A stretch of DNA of 64,000 bases. Origin: Silene conica (lineage: Eukaryota > Streptophyta > Magnoliopsida > Caryophyllales > Caryophyllaceae). The notes under the pieces were generated by a model. The model was not told the DNA's origin, searched no databases, and saw nothing but the letters and a program-made list of their open reading frames with translations. Shown here one piece after another: positions 34,791 through 47,077 of the stretch. The position numbers were made by a program, and so were the translations under genes. The stretch covers positions 16,013,501 to 16,077,500 of the forward strand of contig CM055317.2 in the NCBI GenBank assembly GCA_029255685.2. The letters are read 5' to 3'. How positions within the stretch are numbered: the stretch's first letter is position 1; each line of letters starts with the position of its first letter.

Positions 34791-35336
34791 GTCATGGTGA
34801 AGTTGTTGAATGTCAACTTCCTTCCATAGAACGAACTTTGATGTTCAACATTTCGACCATAATTGGTTTCTTTTTTTATTTAAATTCTCTTTGAAAGTCG
34901 ATAATTTGCTTTAATTTAACCCGTTCATTTATGTAATTTCATTTGTTTAGTTGTTTAATTAGGAATTTTATGAAATGTACAAGTTTTCGATTTGAATAAC
35001 TTGACTAGTCGGTAATTTGCATTAATTTAACCCGTTCAATAGTTTAATTTCATTTATTTTGGTAGTTTTATTATTTTCTTAATTTATTTACTTATTTAAT
35101 TACGAATTTTTATGAAATTTATCGAATAACTCGATATTCGATTAAATTTACCGAATAACTTGATATTCGATGAAATTTATCCAATTAACGTTTAATTTTT
35201 AAAAAAAAAAAAATTAAACGTTAGAGAATTAATATTTATTTGGTATAAATTAGGTTTTGAATGTTTAATTGAATTGAAGTAAACGTTAAATTTTTAATGT
35301 TTTATTCAATTGAATTGTTTAATTTGTTTAAAGCAG

Positions 35337-37286
35337 ATGACTAGTGAAAGAGATAGAGAGTTGGATCGTACGTCGGCAGCTGTTATGAAAATGTCGGACC
35401 GGACCCTTGGTCGGAATGTGACATCTTCAAAGCGTCGTTTGGTTTCTCAAGCTTCGAGACAGTTGCCACCGCCTCCACCACGGTCACATCCGTCACCTCA
35501 GACGGTTATGATTCCTACTTCTGGTCACGTTAATAGTGGTCACTTCAGTAGTGGTGATTCGGAGAGGGAAATGGGACGGGAATTAGCCGATAGTTTCCGA
35601 CGTGTAGCCGATGAGGGCTCGGAGAAGGAGACAGAGGAGGAGACAGAGGAGGGGGAGAGAGAGGAGGAGGAGGAGGTGGAGCGGTTATTTCGAGATCCTC
35701 TGAACCGTCCATCGCACTTACCGATTACTCATAAGGTGGGTCAAAATACCTTAGGCCGCATTGTCAGAGTTGGGGAGACCTCATCGAGCACGGAGAGGCC
35801 GAGGTCTGGGAGGAGATATGATTATTGGATCCTCAGAGGCGGTGTTGAGAGTGGGCCTAGTAATTGGTTTGTCTTATAGAGTTTTGGTGGACATGTAGCG
35901 TTTAGTAGTTGGACTGAAACCGATGTCGAGCGGTTGAGATCGTGGATTAGGTGCTACGATAGGCGAACAGTTTCGAGGGAGATTAGGAAGATGAAGCTCT
36001 CCGAATATTTGTCTGAAAAGGTAGTTGATAGCGGGCTAGGTGTTTTGCGGGGTTGCTTCACCACCGGTCTAGACGACAACCTTCTGAGTGCTTTTATCGA
36101 GAGGTGGCAGCCCGACACTAACACTTTCCACATGCCTTTTAGTGAGATCAGTATAATGCTACATGATATTCAAAGGATTCTTCGGTTGAGAGCTAGTGGT
36201 GAGCGGGTGTTCGTGAACGGTATGGTCGTGGTTCGGGAGGGTTCTAGAAGATATGGATATGAGGAGGAAGGTGGCTACTTTTTCGGAGTTCCTGTTGTAG
36301 ATCAACATTTGTATAACGGAGGTGGTTTGTTGACTTCTGCGTTAAAACAAGTGGTTGAGAACGGGAACGAACCTGACTCGTTCCTGACATACCTCATGAT
36401 ATTACTGGGTCATACTCTTTTCGTGGACAAATCGGATGATAGGGTGATTGCTCAATTACTGCCTTTGCTTGATGATGTAGACAATGTTGGTCGGTATGCT
36501 TGGGGTACAACTTGTTTAGCTTACTTGTACCGGCATTTGGTAATAGCATCCCGACGGGAGAGTACCGGTGTTAGTGGATGTCTACCGTTGTAACAGGCAT
36601 GCATATATGAGTATTTTCCCCAGTTCCGACCCGGGAGTGGACGATATTTTGATGGACGCCCACTAGTAGAGGCTTGGTCCCGCGTACCTAGGTTTAAGGG
36701 CGATCGGAAGATGTTGAAGTTGCATCGATAAAGTTTGGACGCGCTTAAGCGTCATCACGTCCGATGGTTGCCTTACTGTAGTCGTCCTCAAGCTGAGTGT
36801 AAGGTATCCCTGTACTCTGGTTTTATCATATTTATCAGCATAGTTGAGCCGTACTCTCCCGATCGGTTCATGTGCCAGTTTGGGTATCGTCAGGTAATCC
36901 CGTCCCCGGTGCATTCTCCTTCTATCGAACAGCGCACGGCTAAGGGCAGCTATAGAGTTGAGTTCACTGAAGATGTCGATAGGAGTAGGGGATTCGATAT
37001 GGCGAACATAGCTTTTCATCACCGTTCTACTCCTGCGTATATGCCGTTTGAGGTAGAGAGAGGTTACTTGAAGTCGTATCGGGATGTATATCACCCGTAC
37101 TTTTTCCCTCCCGAACAGAGATTGGAGTTGCGCACACTTCCGATGCACGAGGAGTCGGAAGTCGCCTTGACCCTGAGTCGGCACATGAAGAACTTTTTCT
37201 TGCAACCGACTGAAGAGGCAGTTGTAGATCGTTTTAGGATGATGATGACGGAGTTGGATCCGCATTTCGGCCGTGATGATGATTAG
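35337..37286 (+). pseudogene. Plant mobile domain (PMD) protein pseudogene, transposon-associated
   Basis: One reading frame runs from the ATG at 35337 to the TAG at 37284-37286 but is broken by three in-frame stops (35877-35879, 36591-36593, 36729-36731). The N-terminal ~180 codons are low-complexity (PPPPPP; Glu/Arg-rich EEETEEGEREEEEE). The rest matches PMD (aminotransferase-like) proteins: LLSAFIERWQPDTNTFHMPF, LRLRASGERVF, VGRYAWGTTCLAYLYRHL, and a C-terminal phrase VEPYSPDRFMCQFGYRQVIP. PMD genes are widespread in plants, both as host genes (MAIN/MAIL1) and inside transposons. The surrounding OTU-MULE sequence favours the transposon type here. Function is lost if the stops are real. Whether a leader intron is used is inferred. 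Confidence 0.8.
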
Positions 37287-37580
37287 GACGGATTTTGCAC
37301 TAGTTTGTTGTTTCAATGTATTGTTTTAGCTGTTTTAGTACGGATTTCTGTTACTTTGTTTCCTTTTCATTTTAGTTGTTTTAGTTGTTTTAGTATGGAT
37401 TTATGTTGATTGTTAATGTTAAGTTCAGTGTTATGATGGAAAACAACATATTACAACTTAATTAAAACCATATAAAAGTTACAAGTTAAATAAAAACGAC
37501 ACAAAACGACTTAATTAAAACCAAAGAAAAGGTAGATAACATTAATAAAAACGACACAATAATACATAGTTTAACGAAAC
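37287..37580. other. Convergent intergenic gap between PMD and the acidic ORF
   Basis: Repeats of TTTTAGTTGTTTTAGT lie near 37370-37395, followed by AT-rich sequence with AAAACGACACAA copies. No gene. Confidence 0.4.
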
Positions 37581-37781
37581 TTAATTATCTTCGGATGATG
37601 AAGATGAAGATTCCAGATCTTCTTCATAATCTCGGGCTTCAATTTCTTCAGGTTGGCTAGCCACATATTGATCATATAATTCAATTACGTGGAGTTTGGC
37701 ATTTCCTAGGTTGAACACTCTACCGGCACATAAATCTGATAGTGTTGCGTAATCTATAACGGATAGTATACGCTCAATATA
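37581..37781 (-). pseudogene. 3' part of a small ORF split by the CACTA insertion
   Basis: The minus strand reads ..IERILSVIDYATLSDLCAG.., then an acidic end EEDLESSSSSSEDN and a TAA at 37581-37583. Its 5' part lies 24 kb away at 61875-62156. Removing the CACTA element plus one ATA joins the two parts in frame (94 + 65 codons and stop). No domain is recognised. It lies between the PMD pseudogene and the MULE transposase fragment, so it is probably an accessory ORF of the same element. Confidence 0.7.
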
Positions 37782-37797
37782 ACTACTACAAATCTAG

Positions 37798-38080
37798 GAT
37801 AAGAGGACGCCTCTTAGAGGACGGTTGGGGAGGAGACCGTCCTCTATCAAGCAAATAAAATTGGCGCCATTAGTGGTATTATAAATAGGACGGTTAACAA
37901 AAAAAGCGTCATCTTTATAAACGTAATGAGGACGGTTAGTCAATTAAACCGTCCTCTTATTTAAAAAGAAGACCGTTGTGTATGTGAACCGTCCTCTTAT
38001 AAATACAATGAAGACGGTTGGGATTATAACCGTCCTCTTATAATCATAAAGAAAACGGTTGGGATTATAACCGTCCTCTT
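37798..38080. repeat. CACTA left subterminal repeats
   Basis: Alternating GAGGACGGTT and AACCGTCCTC units spaced about 15-50 bp (for example at 37816, 37961, 38026, 38067), each pair able to fold back. In En/Spm elements such subterminal motifs bind the element-encoded TNPA-like protein. By analogy these are the probable transposase-complex binding sites. Confidence 0.8.
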
Positions 38081-38557
38081 AGGTTGTTATTAAAAATTCT
38101 TCCTGTACGCAGTTTATTTCCTAAATTACAAACATCACAACTTCTTCTTCACCACCGCGCCTATACTACTTCTTCTTCGTTCCAAATTACGCAACCCACG
38201 CACTGTCCATCAACCCTATTTCACCACCGCGCGCCTCCAATTCACTGCTGCCCACGTTCTCCTTCATCATTATTAATCAAGGTATGTTCATTAATCTTAT
38301 TGCTATTATATATTAGTTCCGAAAATTCATATTTTGAACTCGATTAATTTTGGTAATTGGCGAATGAAATCAGTATAATTGATCGAACAATAGTTAGTAT
38401 TTTTTGTAATTCAATTACGAGTTAATCCCTTCTTTTGAATTCAATTGCAGTATAAAACTTTCTCTAGTCGAAGTCTGCTATAAACCCGTCTTTAAGGAAT
38501 CCCTCATTCTGGTATGTTACCCTGTTATGCTTGTGATTTATTTCTGAATTACATTTA
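38081..38557 (+). other. CACTA 5' leader region
   Basis: A CCACCGCGC-rich segment with possible leader exons (donor AAG|GTATGTTC near 38280 and CTG|GTATGTT near 38511) upstream of the MULE insertion. An 87-codon frame at 38084-38347 is probably UTR. Confidence 0.35.
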
Positions 38558-40120
38558 GGCTATTTACCATATTACTACCTAATAAGTTTAAAATTTTACA
38601 TCTTACTACCTAATATGTTCATTTTTTCAAATAACAACCTAATAAGTGTAAAAACTGACACGATTACTACCAAAATGATGGAAATTGCTAAAAAATGACG
38701 GAAATCAATTTATTTCGTCCCGTTTAACTCTAAAACTAATTTAATACCTAAATTACCCTCCCCTCCTTCCTCCATTAAAACACCCAATTGGTCTTGCTTA
38801 AGACGGATCAGATTGAGAGACGGGTAATGACACTCACAAAACGAATAGGGGGACAAAGTGGGGACACCCCATGTGCTTCCCTCTCTCCTCTAAGTGGGTA
38901 TTTTGTGAGGTAAAGTGGTATCCGTCTTAAGTTTAAGACGGATAGTGTCGGTCTTAAGTAAGAATTTGTGTAAAGCACCTCCATTAAGCCACTAGAAAGT
39001 TAACTGGAAAATTTGAAAAGCACATTCACATTACATTCATCAAAAAGGCAAAAAACTTAGAAAAGTACAAGTAAAAGGGTGCACAAAAACATCAGATGCA
39101 AGTCAAACCAGTATTAATTTATATCAGAAAAATTCCTGAAATCTGTACAGTACCACATTAACATTCATTCATAAATCATGTCAAAAGTTAATTACAAGGA
39201 AATACAAGGAAATACGAAATCAAAAACAAAGCTAAAGCCTAGACTTGATTGCTATCCCTCATTCCACGAAAATCTAAACGCAAGATTTCTCCATAACTAT
39301 AACTAGAAAAGGAAGTCTTTCTTTTCCAATTGGTCTAACTGGGCTAAAAGACTTCGCCTATTCTTCAATTGTATTCATTATTTTTCTTGTACGTAGGAGG
39401 AAGAAAAGGCCTAAAAGGAGATAGGAGAAGAAAGAGATACGAGGAGAGGTAGTGAGGTTGAGAGTAGTGAGGTAGTGAGGTTGAGAGTCCCAAAAAGCCC
39501 AAGAAAAATACAAGGCATAGAATAATTAGGGATTTGTCACGGAAATCATCTAATAATAACACCCTCATCGTAATTCAACCGGCTAGGCAAGTATACAATA
39601 AAACAACAAAATTCCCAAAATTGAAGAATTGTGGTGATGCTTAAGTATCAAAATTTTACCATTAACACAAAAAAACGTAATACCAATGCTTAATTATCAA
39701 ATTTTATACAAAATAATCAAATTAGGGGAAGGGTTTTATACTGAAAATAAAATGAAAATAATGCTTACTTGATCAATTTGGGAAGACAACAGAAGATTAC
39801 CTCCCTCTAGTGCTGCAAATTAGGCATGTTCATGGAGGTTTTGATGGATAAAAATGGCGGCAGAAATAATTACTTTACTGTTACAGGGGAGGGAGAGGGA
39901 TGGATAAAATTTGAAGAGGGAGTAGGTTTATTAAAGGAAGGGTAAGATGGTCATTTAACTTAACCCGAACATTTAAAACTAACTTAAGTTCGGTTTCCGT
40001 CAAAAAAGTAGCAAACTGATAAATGTTGTGTGATTTTAGGTAGTTAGTTGCAAAATTAATTATATTAGGTAGTAAGATGTAAAATTTTAGATTTATTAGG
40101 TAGTTATTTGTGATATTTCC
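38558..40120. mobile_element. Non-autonomous MULE with 9-bp TSD TTACATTTA
   Basis: Long inverted termini: left GGCTATTTACCATATTACTACC.., and the right end reading back as GGAAATATCACAAATAACTACC... They share TACCTAATAA, AAAATTTTACATCTTACTACC and, more loosely, GACGGAAA. The perfect 9-bp duplication TTACATTTA lies at 38549-38557 and 40121-40129. 1563 bp. The interior contains a small MITE-like element (about 38795-38970) and AG-rich sequence; no transposase. Confidence 0.9.
38795..38972. mobile_element. MITE-like element nested in the MULE
   Basis: Ends TCTTGCTTAAGACGGATC and, reading back, TTCTTACTTAAGACCGAC. A CCGTCTTAAGTTTAAGACGG palindrome lies just inside the right end. The same TTAAGACG/CGTCTTAA motif occurs near 1717-1755 in this window. 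The target duplication is not resolved. Confidence 0.45.
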
Positions 40121-40129
40121 TTACATTTA

Positions 40130-41354
40130 TTTAACCTCTTTATGCCATGGTGCCCTTACTTTTTCAAGTACTAGAACTAGATTTACTTCTATTTAAGTTG
40201 GAAACTGAGTTCGGAGTTGAAAGTCTGCTATTTACTATGAAAGAGTTATACATACTGCTACTGCCTGATGAAGTTTTTCGCCTATTCTCCCTACTAAGTC
40301 TAGTTATAGGACGATCTTCTACCACAAGCTGACTAACTCCTCCCCATGTATATGCTGTGATAATGCTATGCTATTATTTCTGAATTACATATGTACAAAG
40401 TAGTCTTTAATCGGATATCTCAATTCATTAAAACAAGAAATAGCAGGAATGATCACTCCACGCCCAAGAAAGCCTTCTAAAAACTTTGCTATTGCATGTC
40501 GCCGACTCTTTTCTAGAGTAAAACCATTCATTACTTTCTTAAGAATTTCTCCGAAGCTGTAACATGAGCTAGAACTGAGGCTGTATCTGAAACTAGAGAT
40601 GGGCAAGCCCATTGCATTACTTACCACATTGCTTTTGTTTCAAACTTGCTACTTTAGCTTATATGTCTGTCTTTTTCCTCTCCTCCTCAAAGACTGTATT
40701 CTTCCTCTTAAGGAGAGCAATACTAAGAATTATGGGGAAAGCGGCTGGCTCTTTAATCTTTCAGGATTTTAGCAATTAGTTAGAATAAAGTCAGGAAAGA
40801 GAGAAAGCACAAACAAAGGATTGATTCTATGCCTTATTAAGAATTACACCTCCGGACTGGAATCTATTGCTAGATTTACAGGACCTTGCCAATCTAAGTA
40901 GTAAAAGTTCTCTTATTTGCTGTGAGAATCCGCATAGATTAGAAGAGTCCAAACATGGACAAGCGTTTGTGTACATAGGCTGATAAACTCTGTGCTATTT
41001 CTTTTCTGTTTGTTGGAAGGCAGGGCGGTTACATCGTCTTACATTTTTGGAAAATACCAGGCTTTCCCATCTATATTATTTGACTTTGTTCTTGTAGAGC
41101 CCATTACTTAATTAGATACGTCAAGTTTACACAAACGCTTTGATAATTACAAATATTATTCACATAAATTAAATGTTATTTTTTGATAATTACAAATATT
41201 GTTCACATATATTAAATGTTATTATTTTTTGATAATTACAAATATTATTCACATATATTAAATGTTGAAAGTGTTAACCTATAAAGATATGAGCATTATC
41301 ATTAACCTTTAGTATACTGAAATTACATTGTTTGATATGTTTATATAGATAAAG
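40130..41354 (+). other. CACTA region upstream of the Tnp2 start
   Basis: Probable 5' UTR and intron of the transposase gene, ending in an acceptor-like TTTATATAG|ATAAAG just before the start codon. A threefold direct repeat of TTTGATAATTACAAATATT with flanking CACATA(T)ATTAAATGTTATT lies at about 41138-41268. No coding sequence identified. Confidence 0.4.
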
Positions 41355-41409
41355 ATGGATCGTACTTGGATGAGTTCTGGGAAAAGAGGTGACCCAGAAT
41401 ATGATGTCG
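41355..41409 (+). pseudogene. Tnp2 transposase, N-terminal remnant
   Basis: ATG at 41355 opens MDRTWMSSGKRGDPEYDV. The MDR(S/T)WM opening is typical of plant CACTA TNPD/Tnp2 proteins. The frame is cut at 41409, where retroelement leader sequence begins. The next recognisable Tnp2 residues appear only at 50379, so the segment normally lying between them (usually ~200 residues in the family) is missing. Confidence 0.75.
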
Positions 41410-41561
41410 GGCCAGTGGTTTGGTTTGAGGGGGCCCCTAACTCATCCCAATCCTGGGGCTCCTAACAGTTACTAGCCTGGGGTTCGTTTTATTAGACTCT
41501 TCCTACGTTCATTATTATTCATTTGGTTTAGGCCTGAGGATCGTTTGCTCTGACACCACTT
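41409..41561 (-). mobile_element. Extra retroelement leader fragment with PBS
   Basis: 153 bp nearly identical to 46925-47077. On the minus strand it starts with AAG then a primer binding site TGGTGTCAGAGC (41558-41547), one base off the initiator-Met PBS, followed by the leader. It is the beginning of a second internal domain downstream of the 3' LTR, so the array once had at least LTR-internal-LTR-internal order. Confidence 0.8.
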
Positions 41562-42768
41562 TGTAACACCCCCATTTATTTAAGAGCCTTTAGCAAGACA
41601 TTCTCAAATAAATAGAGCTGTTACCATCTCGAAATGTCCGAGGTAGTGAATAACAAAGTAAAACAAACCAAATTACTTTATATAAAACTGATATAATTTA
41701 AACTTTTGGTATTACAAGTACTGCGCGTAGAAAAGTACAACTGATAAAATCTAAGTAAGTGAGCTAATTCTAAGTAGGTCAAAGCCACGTCTCTCTCCAT
41801 GCCCAAGCTCCTAGTCCATCTGTCTCTGACCTGTAGAATCTACTCCCCATTCCGGATCATCGTAGGTGCACACGAATACACTGTCAACCTCGCGGTTGAG
41901 TAGGGTAACACAATAATAAATAATGCAACAATAATGATATGCAAATGCCATGATATGCTCGAGCTCAATCTCATTCTCAATCTCAAATCTCAATCTCAAA
42001 CCCGTAACACTCAGCCATACCGAACCTCCCGGCAGACTATAATCGGCCGTCGCCGAACACCAGCATAACAGCTGAGGTCACCAGGTCTAGTCCTGCAGAA
42101 CTAGCCTGGGCCCAATAATATCATCATCATCTCGTATCTGTAACCAATGCACATGCCATGCTCATGAATGCAACAATACTCTTAATCCATCATGCAATTA
42201 AATAATGCAATGCGCGTACCAATAATAATAAACAACACTCAATCCAACCAATACCATTCTCATATAAATCATGCTCAGCATCCATAACACACAATCCAAC
42301 ATTCATTCATAACACATCATAGAGTATAGGGTTAGTGTATCCTACCTGGATAGCAATATAATCCAAATAGCAATCCAATCACAACCAGAATATTCCACCT
42401 CAACTCGTTACCTAAAACGATTAACAATGACATACATAATTACTACTATATCGTTACCCAACAAGTGTAGTATAATAATTATTTAACTTAATTAACTAAT
42501 TAATATATCACACGTAACGAAGATATATATATTAAACGTAACTAATAACAAAATATCATCACAAATTAAATTAAACAAACTCAATTGATTAAATATTAAT
42601 TATCAATTAAACAACTAAACCAACTAATTAATTAAAATAGCAATACTAATAATTTATAATAAGAATAACAAAAGTAGCACTAATACTACTAATAATAAGA
42701 ATAATAATAATAATAATAATCATAATAATAATAACAATACACAACCAACCACGCCATAACCATAACAA

Positions 42769-42806
<38 letters not shown>

Positions 42807-44294
42807 TAATAATAATAATATAATAATAATAGCAATAATAATACATATGCAGGCCATGATAAACAACTACAATTAACGTACGCAGACCAGACTAGCAAAA
42901 CGTGAACGACGACATGACGCAACACTTTTCCCGACACCACCGCCACCAGCTCGGTCCCCGACAACTACCACCATTGTGCCCAACCTTAACTACGTACTAC
43001 CTACTACAACTTCCACCCATTAGCCACCACCATAGGCCCCCATAAACGCTCTAAACAGGCTGTCGAAAAAGCCTGCCCACAAACCCGAATACTCCGTTTT
43101 CGCGCAGTCCGTCTCTCTATTTTCTCACGACATTTTCTCTCACCACCAGGCCCACCACCACCTATGGCCACCACCGTTGTCACCACTGACCCACGGTGGT
43201 TCCAAGGGTGGTAAAAGTGGGTCCTCGTTCCTCCAGAAAGCACATTAAAACCGCCACAACAACCGTGCACAACACCCTGCTCTTCCTCTGTTTCCTGCCT
43301 CTTTTGTCGCTACTGTTCTCCACCACCCCAGCCACTAACCACCATCCATGGATACCACATATGTACCAGAGTGTTAGCCTATACCATAACAACCTTCTAC
43401 CCAGAACCCAGATTAAAACCTATCCCCAAACAGACCCAAAAGAATCGACATCACAGTTTGGAAAAAAACGAAATAAAACGAGACACATGAAACATAAACA
43501 TATGAACGTCGACGAAGCTTACGGTGGTGGTCATGGTGGTTGATGATGGTGATGACAAGGGTGCTGATCTCCCTCTGGTCCTTCCTCAAACCCAAGCCTC
43601 TCTTTTGCGAATTAGGGTTTTAGGTTTAGTCGATTAAGAGGTAGTATAGTATGTCGATGGATTATGTTTGTGTCGATGGACAAGGGGTTTTTCGATGGAC
43701 AAGGGGTAGGGTTAGGGTTTCATGTAGTCTTGTCTTGATAACCGGGCCCGTTGCTTATCTTACTCGGCCCATTACACATAACGATGCACTAATTCGTTTA
43801 TATCTCGTTCTTAACCCGTAACTTAAAATAAACGAGTACGTAAAAAATATACTAATTAAATTTTATTTTATTTTTATTTAGTATTAGTAAATATTAATAT
43901 TAATATTAATTAAATTAATATAAGAAGATAAAATTATTAGCACTTTCATAAGAATAAGAATATATAAGGAATATAGGATTTAAATACAATTACGACTTAA
44001 ATAAAAAAATAGAAATTAAGTTTAGATGAGAATTAAATATAGAATAGGAAATATATTAAATTATAAACGTATTATTGAAATTAAATAAATACGAATGAAA
44101 TACCATTTTATGAAATAATCGTCAAATATGAAATGATTATGAAATACGAAATAATCGTAGAAATACGATTTATAAAATAATAACAGTTTACGTAAAATAC
44201 TTTATAAACATTCCTTTTGAAATACTTGTATAAAACACGGGTATAAAACACGGTTTGACTGCCGTTGACCGAGGCTAAAATACGGTGTATTACA
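41562..44294 (-). mobile_element. Long LTR (3' LTR of the minus-strand element)
   Basis: Minus strand TGTAATACACC..GGGTGTTACA. It is nearly identical to 47078-49819, with a handful of substitutions and a length change in the (TAA)n microsatellite, so the pair is young. 2733 bp. It contains the microsatellite at 42695-42845 and frames on both strands around 42960-43600 that are duplicated exactly in the other LTR and are not genes. On its internal side sits a polypurine tract (minus-strand AAGGAGGGAAGA, 44306-44295). Confidence 0.9.
42695..42845. repeat. (TAA)n microsatellite in the LTR
   Basis: Imperfect TAA/ATA repeats; the corresponding tract in the other LTR (48200-48368) is longer and includes a (CTA) run, the main length difference between the two LTRs. 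Confidence 0.9.
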
Positions 44295-47077
44295 ATCTTC
44301 CCTCCTTAAAATGAACTTCGTCCCGAAGTTCGCTACCCCGTAACGATAACAAAATACCCCATAAGCATAAGACCAACACAAGTAGTACATATACATAAGC
44401 TCTAAAATGCGAGGTGTTACATTCTATCCCCCTTAAGAAACTTTGTCCCCAAAGTTTAACATACGACAGAAGTATATGCCACTTGAAGAACCGCAACATT
44501 GACCAAAACATAACAAATTAAAACAGCAGACTCCATGCATGGTCAATCTCAGTCAGCCAAACATAACATACCACTTAGCCATATCGTAAACCATCTAGAT
44601 TTTACAATCCTATCATCCTTAAAACATGGTTACGTCCTCGTAACCCCATTATAAAATTCCACATTCATTGCTCAAGAAGATCACCGAATCAACAGTCACA
44701 AATTATCTGATAAGTTAAGTGCTCTATATTGGGCAACTAGCATCCGACTTTTAAAGCAACATGAGTATTTGTCAATTTCATGCTACGCAATAAAACAAAA
44801 ATCAAGGTAACCAACATCTATACCCTTGGAAAATTTGACACAAAATTAACACCTTTACATCGAGGTAGACAGTAAGCTAACTCATGGTTCACACTTGCCA
44901 AATTAAAACATTTCATGCTCATACTCAAATTATGGAGGCAAAACCTTTGTTTATGCACATAAGAGAGAATGACATTAGGCAAAATTTCATCAACAGATAG
45001 CTATAGATTTTGTCATGTTGCAAAATTTTTACCATAATTATCAAACATCAGCTATATCATGGATTATCACCTTGAAAACATTTTGAAACTTTCAAAACGA
45101 TGAAGTTGTAATTAATGGCAATTTATAAACACGAATCACTGACGATTTTACAAGTTAAAGATCGAAAACAAATCTAGCATTCCTACAATTCACATGTCAA
45201 CCATGTTACTAATTCAATATATAGTAATCAGATTTAAACATAACAACACGTAGTTTACCTTATAGCATAACAAGAGCGTCGGTATAAATGAAATTAACTT
45301 TATGTAAAACTCACCAAAATAATTAAGGTTATATTAATATATAGTAAAGTTCATATCCATATCATATGCGTACTGTTCATGCCATTTAGGTCATATCAGA
45401 ATATTACATGGTTACATCACATAATCCATATTTGATTAAACTTTGATATTTAAAACTTTACCGTTTCAACAATCATACCTCACGTAGCAACTTTCAAAAA
45501 AATCGTAATTAAATAACCGTACATTCATTCATTTTGTGAACCATTATAGTTTTTGGGAAATATAATGAATTCACTAATCAGAGGTAGAAGAATCAAATGC
45601 AAGACTTAAGGAAATTATTTATAACAAATTTTACAACTCGGTTGGTCTGGACAGAAACTTTACAGCAATTAGACAGAAAATCAGGCAACGTGCAAAAATC
45701 ACACTTAAATAACTACTCATTAAGATTTTACATGGCTTATCATTTTGAAAACATGAATGAATATTCTAGACAGTGGAGTTTGAATTATGCACAAACAATA
45801 ATTACGTTTTAAATGGTTTCTTTTCCAAAAAGATGGGTCAAAACAGAATTGTGCAGTGACAATCTGACCACTGTCGACGAAAATATTTATTTCTCTCAAA
45901 ATATAATTCGTATTAACATGAAACCAAAAGCATTAGAAAGCTAAAACAGAAGGTTATGACACGTAAAATTTTCACATTCATATAGAGAACACATTTTAAA
46001 TGGTAGTTCGTACAAGCAAGGTAAAATTCTGAAAATTTATTACAAATTTTGGTTTCTAAAAAAAATCGCTTCACATTATCACATTTAAACATAATCATTC
46101 ATTCTCTAGAACGTCTGAACATGTCATTTGAAGCATTGAAATCACATTGCACCATATTAGCAATTATTCATCATTTCCAACTAAAATTGTCATCCAGAAA
46201 GCGGTAAAGATTGTGAAACTGAAAAGTATAATCAATTAAATAACTTAATAATTATATAAGTATAAACAATGCATTAGTTTCTACCATCGCAATAAACACA
46301 GCAGATTTAAGTACGTAAATATATCCTAGAAATCACGAAGGTGCTACTTATTATCAATTCATTATACATATCATTATATTATATCTCTACCTAAGGGTAC
46401 ATGGATCATATAGCCGCATGCATCTCACTAGACATAGATTAATATAACATATAAATCTGATCATTCTTATCCAATACAAAACAATATATTACATAGTTGC
46501 GATAGTCATTTAGTGACCAGATATCATATAGACATTTCAAAACACCAAAATCATAGGATCATATCACTCCAAATTATTGTTCAATAAATATACAACCATT
46601 CTCTGAAAATTTCAGTTCACTCATTCAGATCAATCAGCATTTTAAGATCAGTCGTATTCATCTAATGCACATCATCATACAAGTCAAGCTTATATTTCAA
46701 AAATCACATTCCAATTTTCATGTTCTCAATACTTGAAAATCATACATCTCAATCAACATTCAATATAAGTCTCATAAAACACGGATCTCCAACCATATTT
46801 CACATCATACTTACCTCATTCTTTTTCTGCGGAAACGTTAGTACAATATATATATTGGGTCCTGTCCTTTATTCTATACTAACCACGCTCTACATCTCTC
46901 AAGGGTGACCAGGTTAGACTGAAAGGGCCAGTGGTTTGGTTTGAGGGGGCCCCTAACTCATCCCAATCCTGGGGCTCCTAACAGTTACTAGCCTGGGGTT
47001 CGTTTTATTAGACTCTTCCTACGTTCATTATTAATCATTTGGTTTAGGCCTGAGGATCGTTTGCTCTGATACCACTT
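44295..47077 (-). mobile_element. Internal domain of the LTR element, non-coding (LARD-like)
   Basis: 2.78 kb between the LTRs. On the minus strand it starts with PBS TGGTATCAGAGC (47074-47063), complementary to initiator Met-tRNA, and ends at a polypurine tract. No gag, protease, integrase or RT frame; no frame exceeds about 73 codons. Near 44410-44455 a second polypurine/LTR-start motif appears (minus-strand AAGGGGGATAGAATGTAACACC), an extra fragment of a related LTR edge. The element must have been mobilised in trans, as for large retrotransposon derivatives. Confidence 0.8.
47063..47074 (-). other. Primer binding site, initiator Met-tRNA
   Basis: Minus strand TGGTATCAGAGC, three bases inside the 5' LTR end. 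It fixes the orientation of the element as minus. Confidence 0.9.

Noticed and set aside
36663-37316. 217-codon minus-strand frame
   Set aside because: Antisense shadow of the PMD C-terminal region, which has clear homology on the plus strand.
39365-39568. 67-codon hydrophobic frame in the MULE interior
   Set aside because: Short, no motif, in AG-rich non-coding filler.
43004-43600. 115-, 88- and 70-codon frames, repeated at 48529-49120
   Set aside because: They are identical only because the LTRs are duplicated, occur on both strands, and match no known protein.
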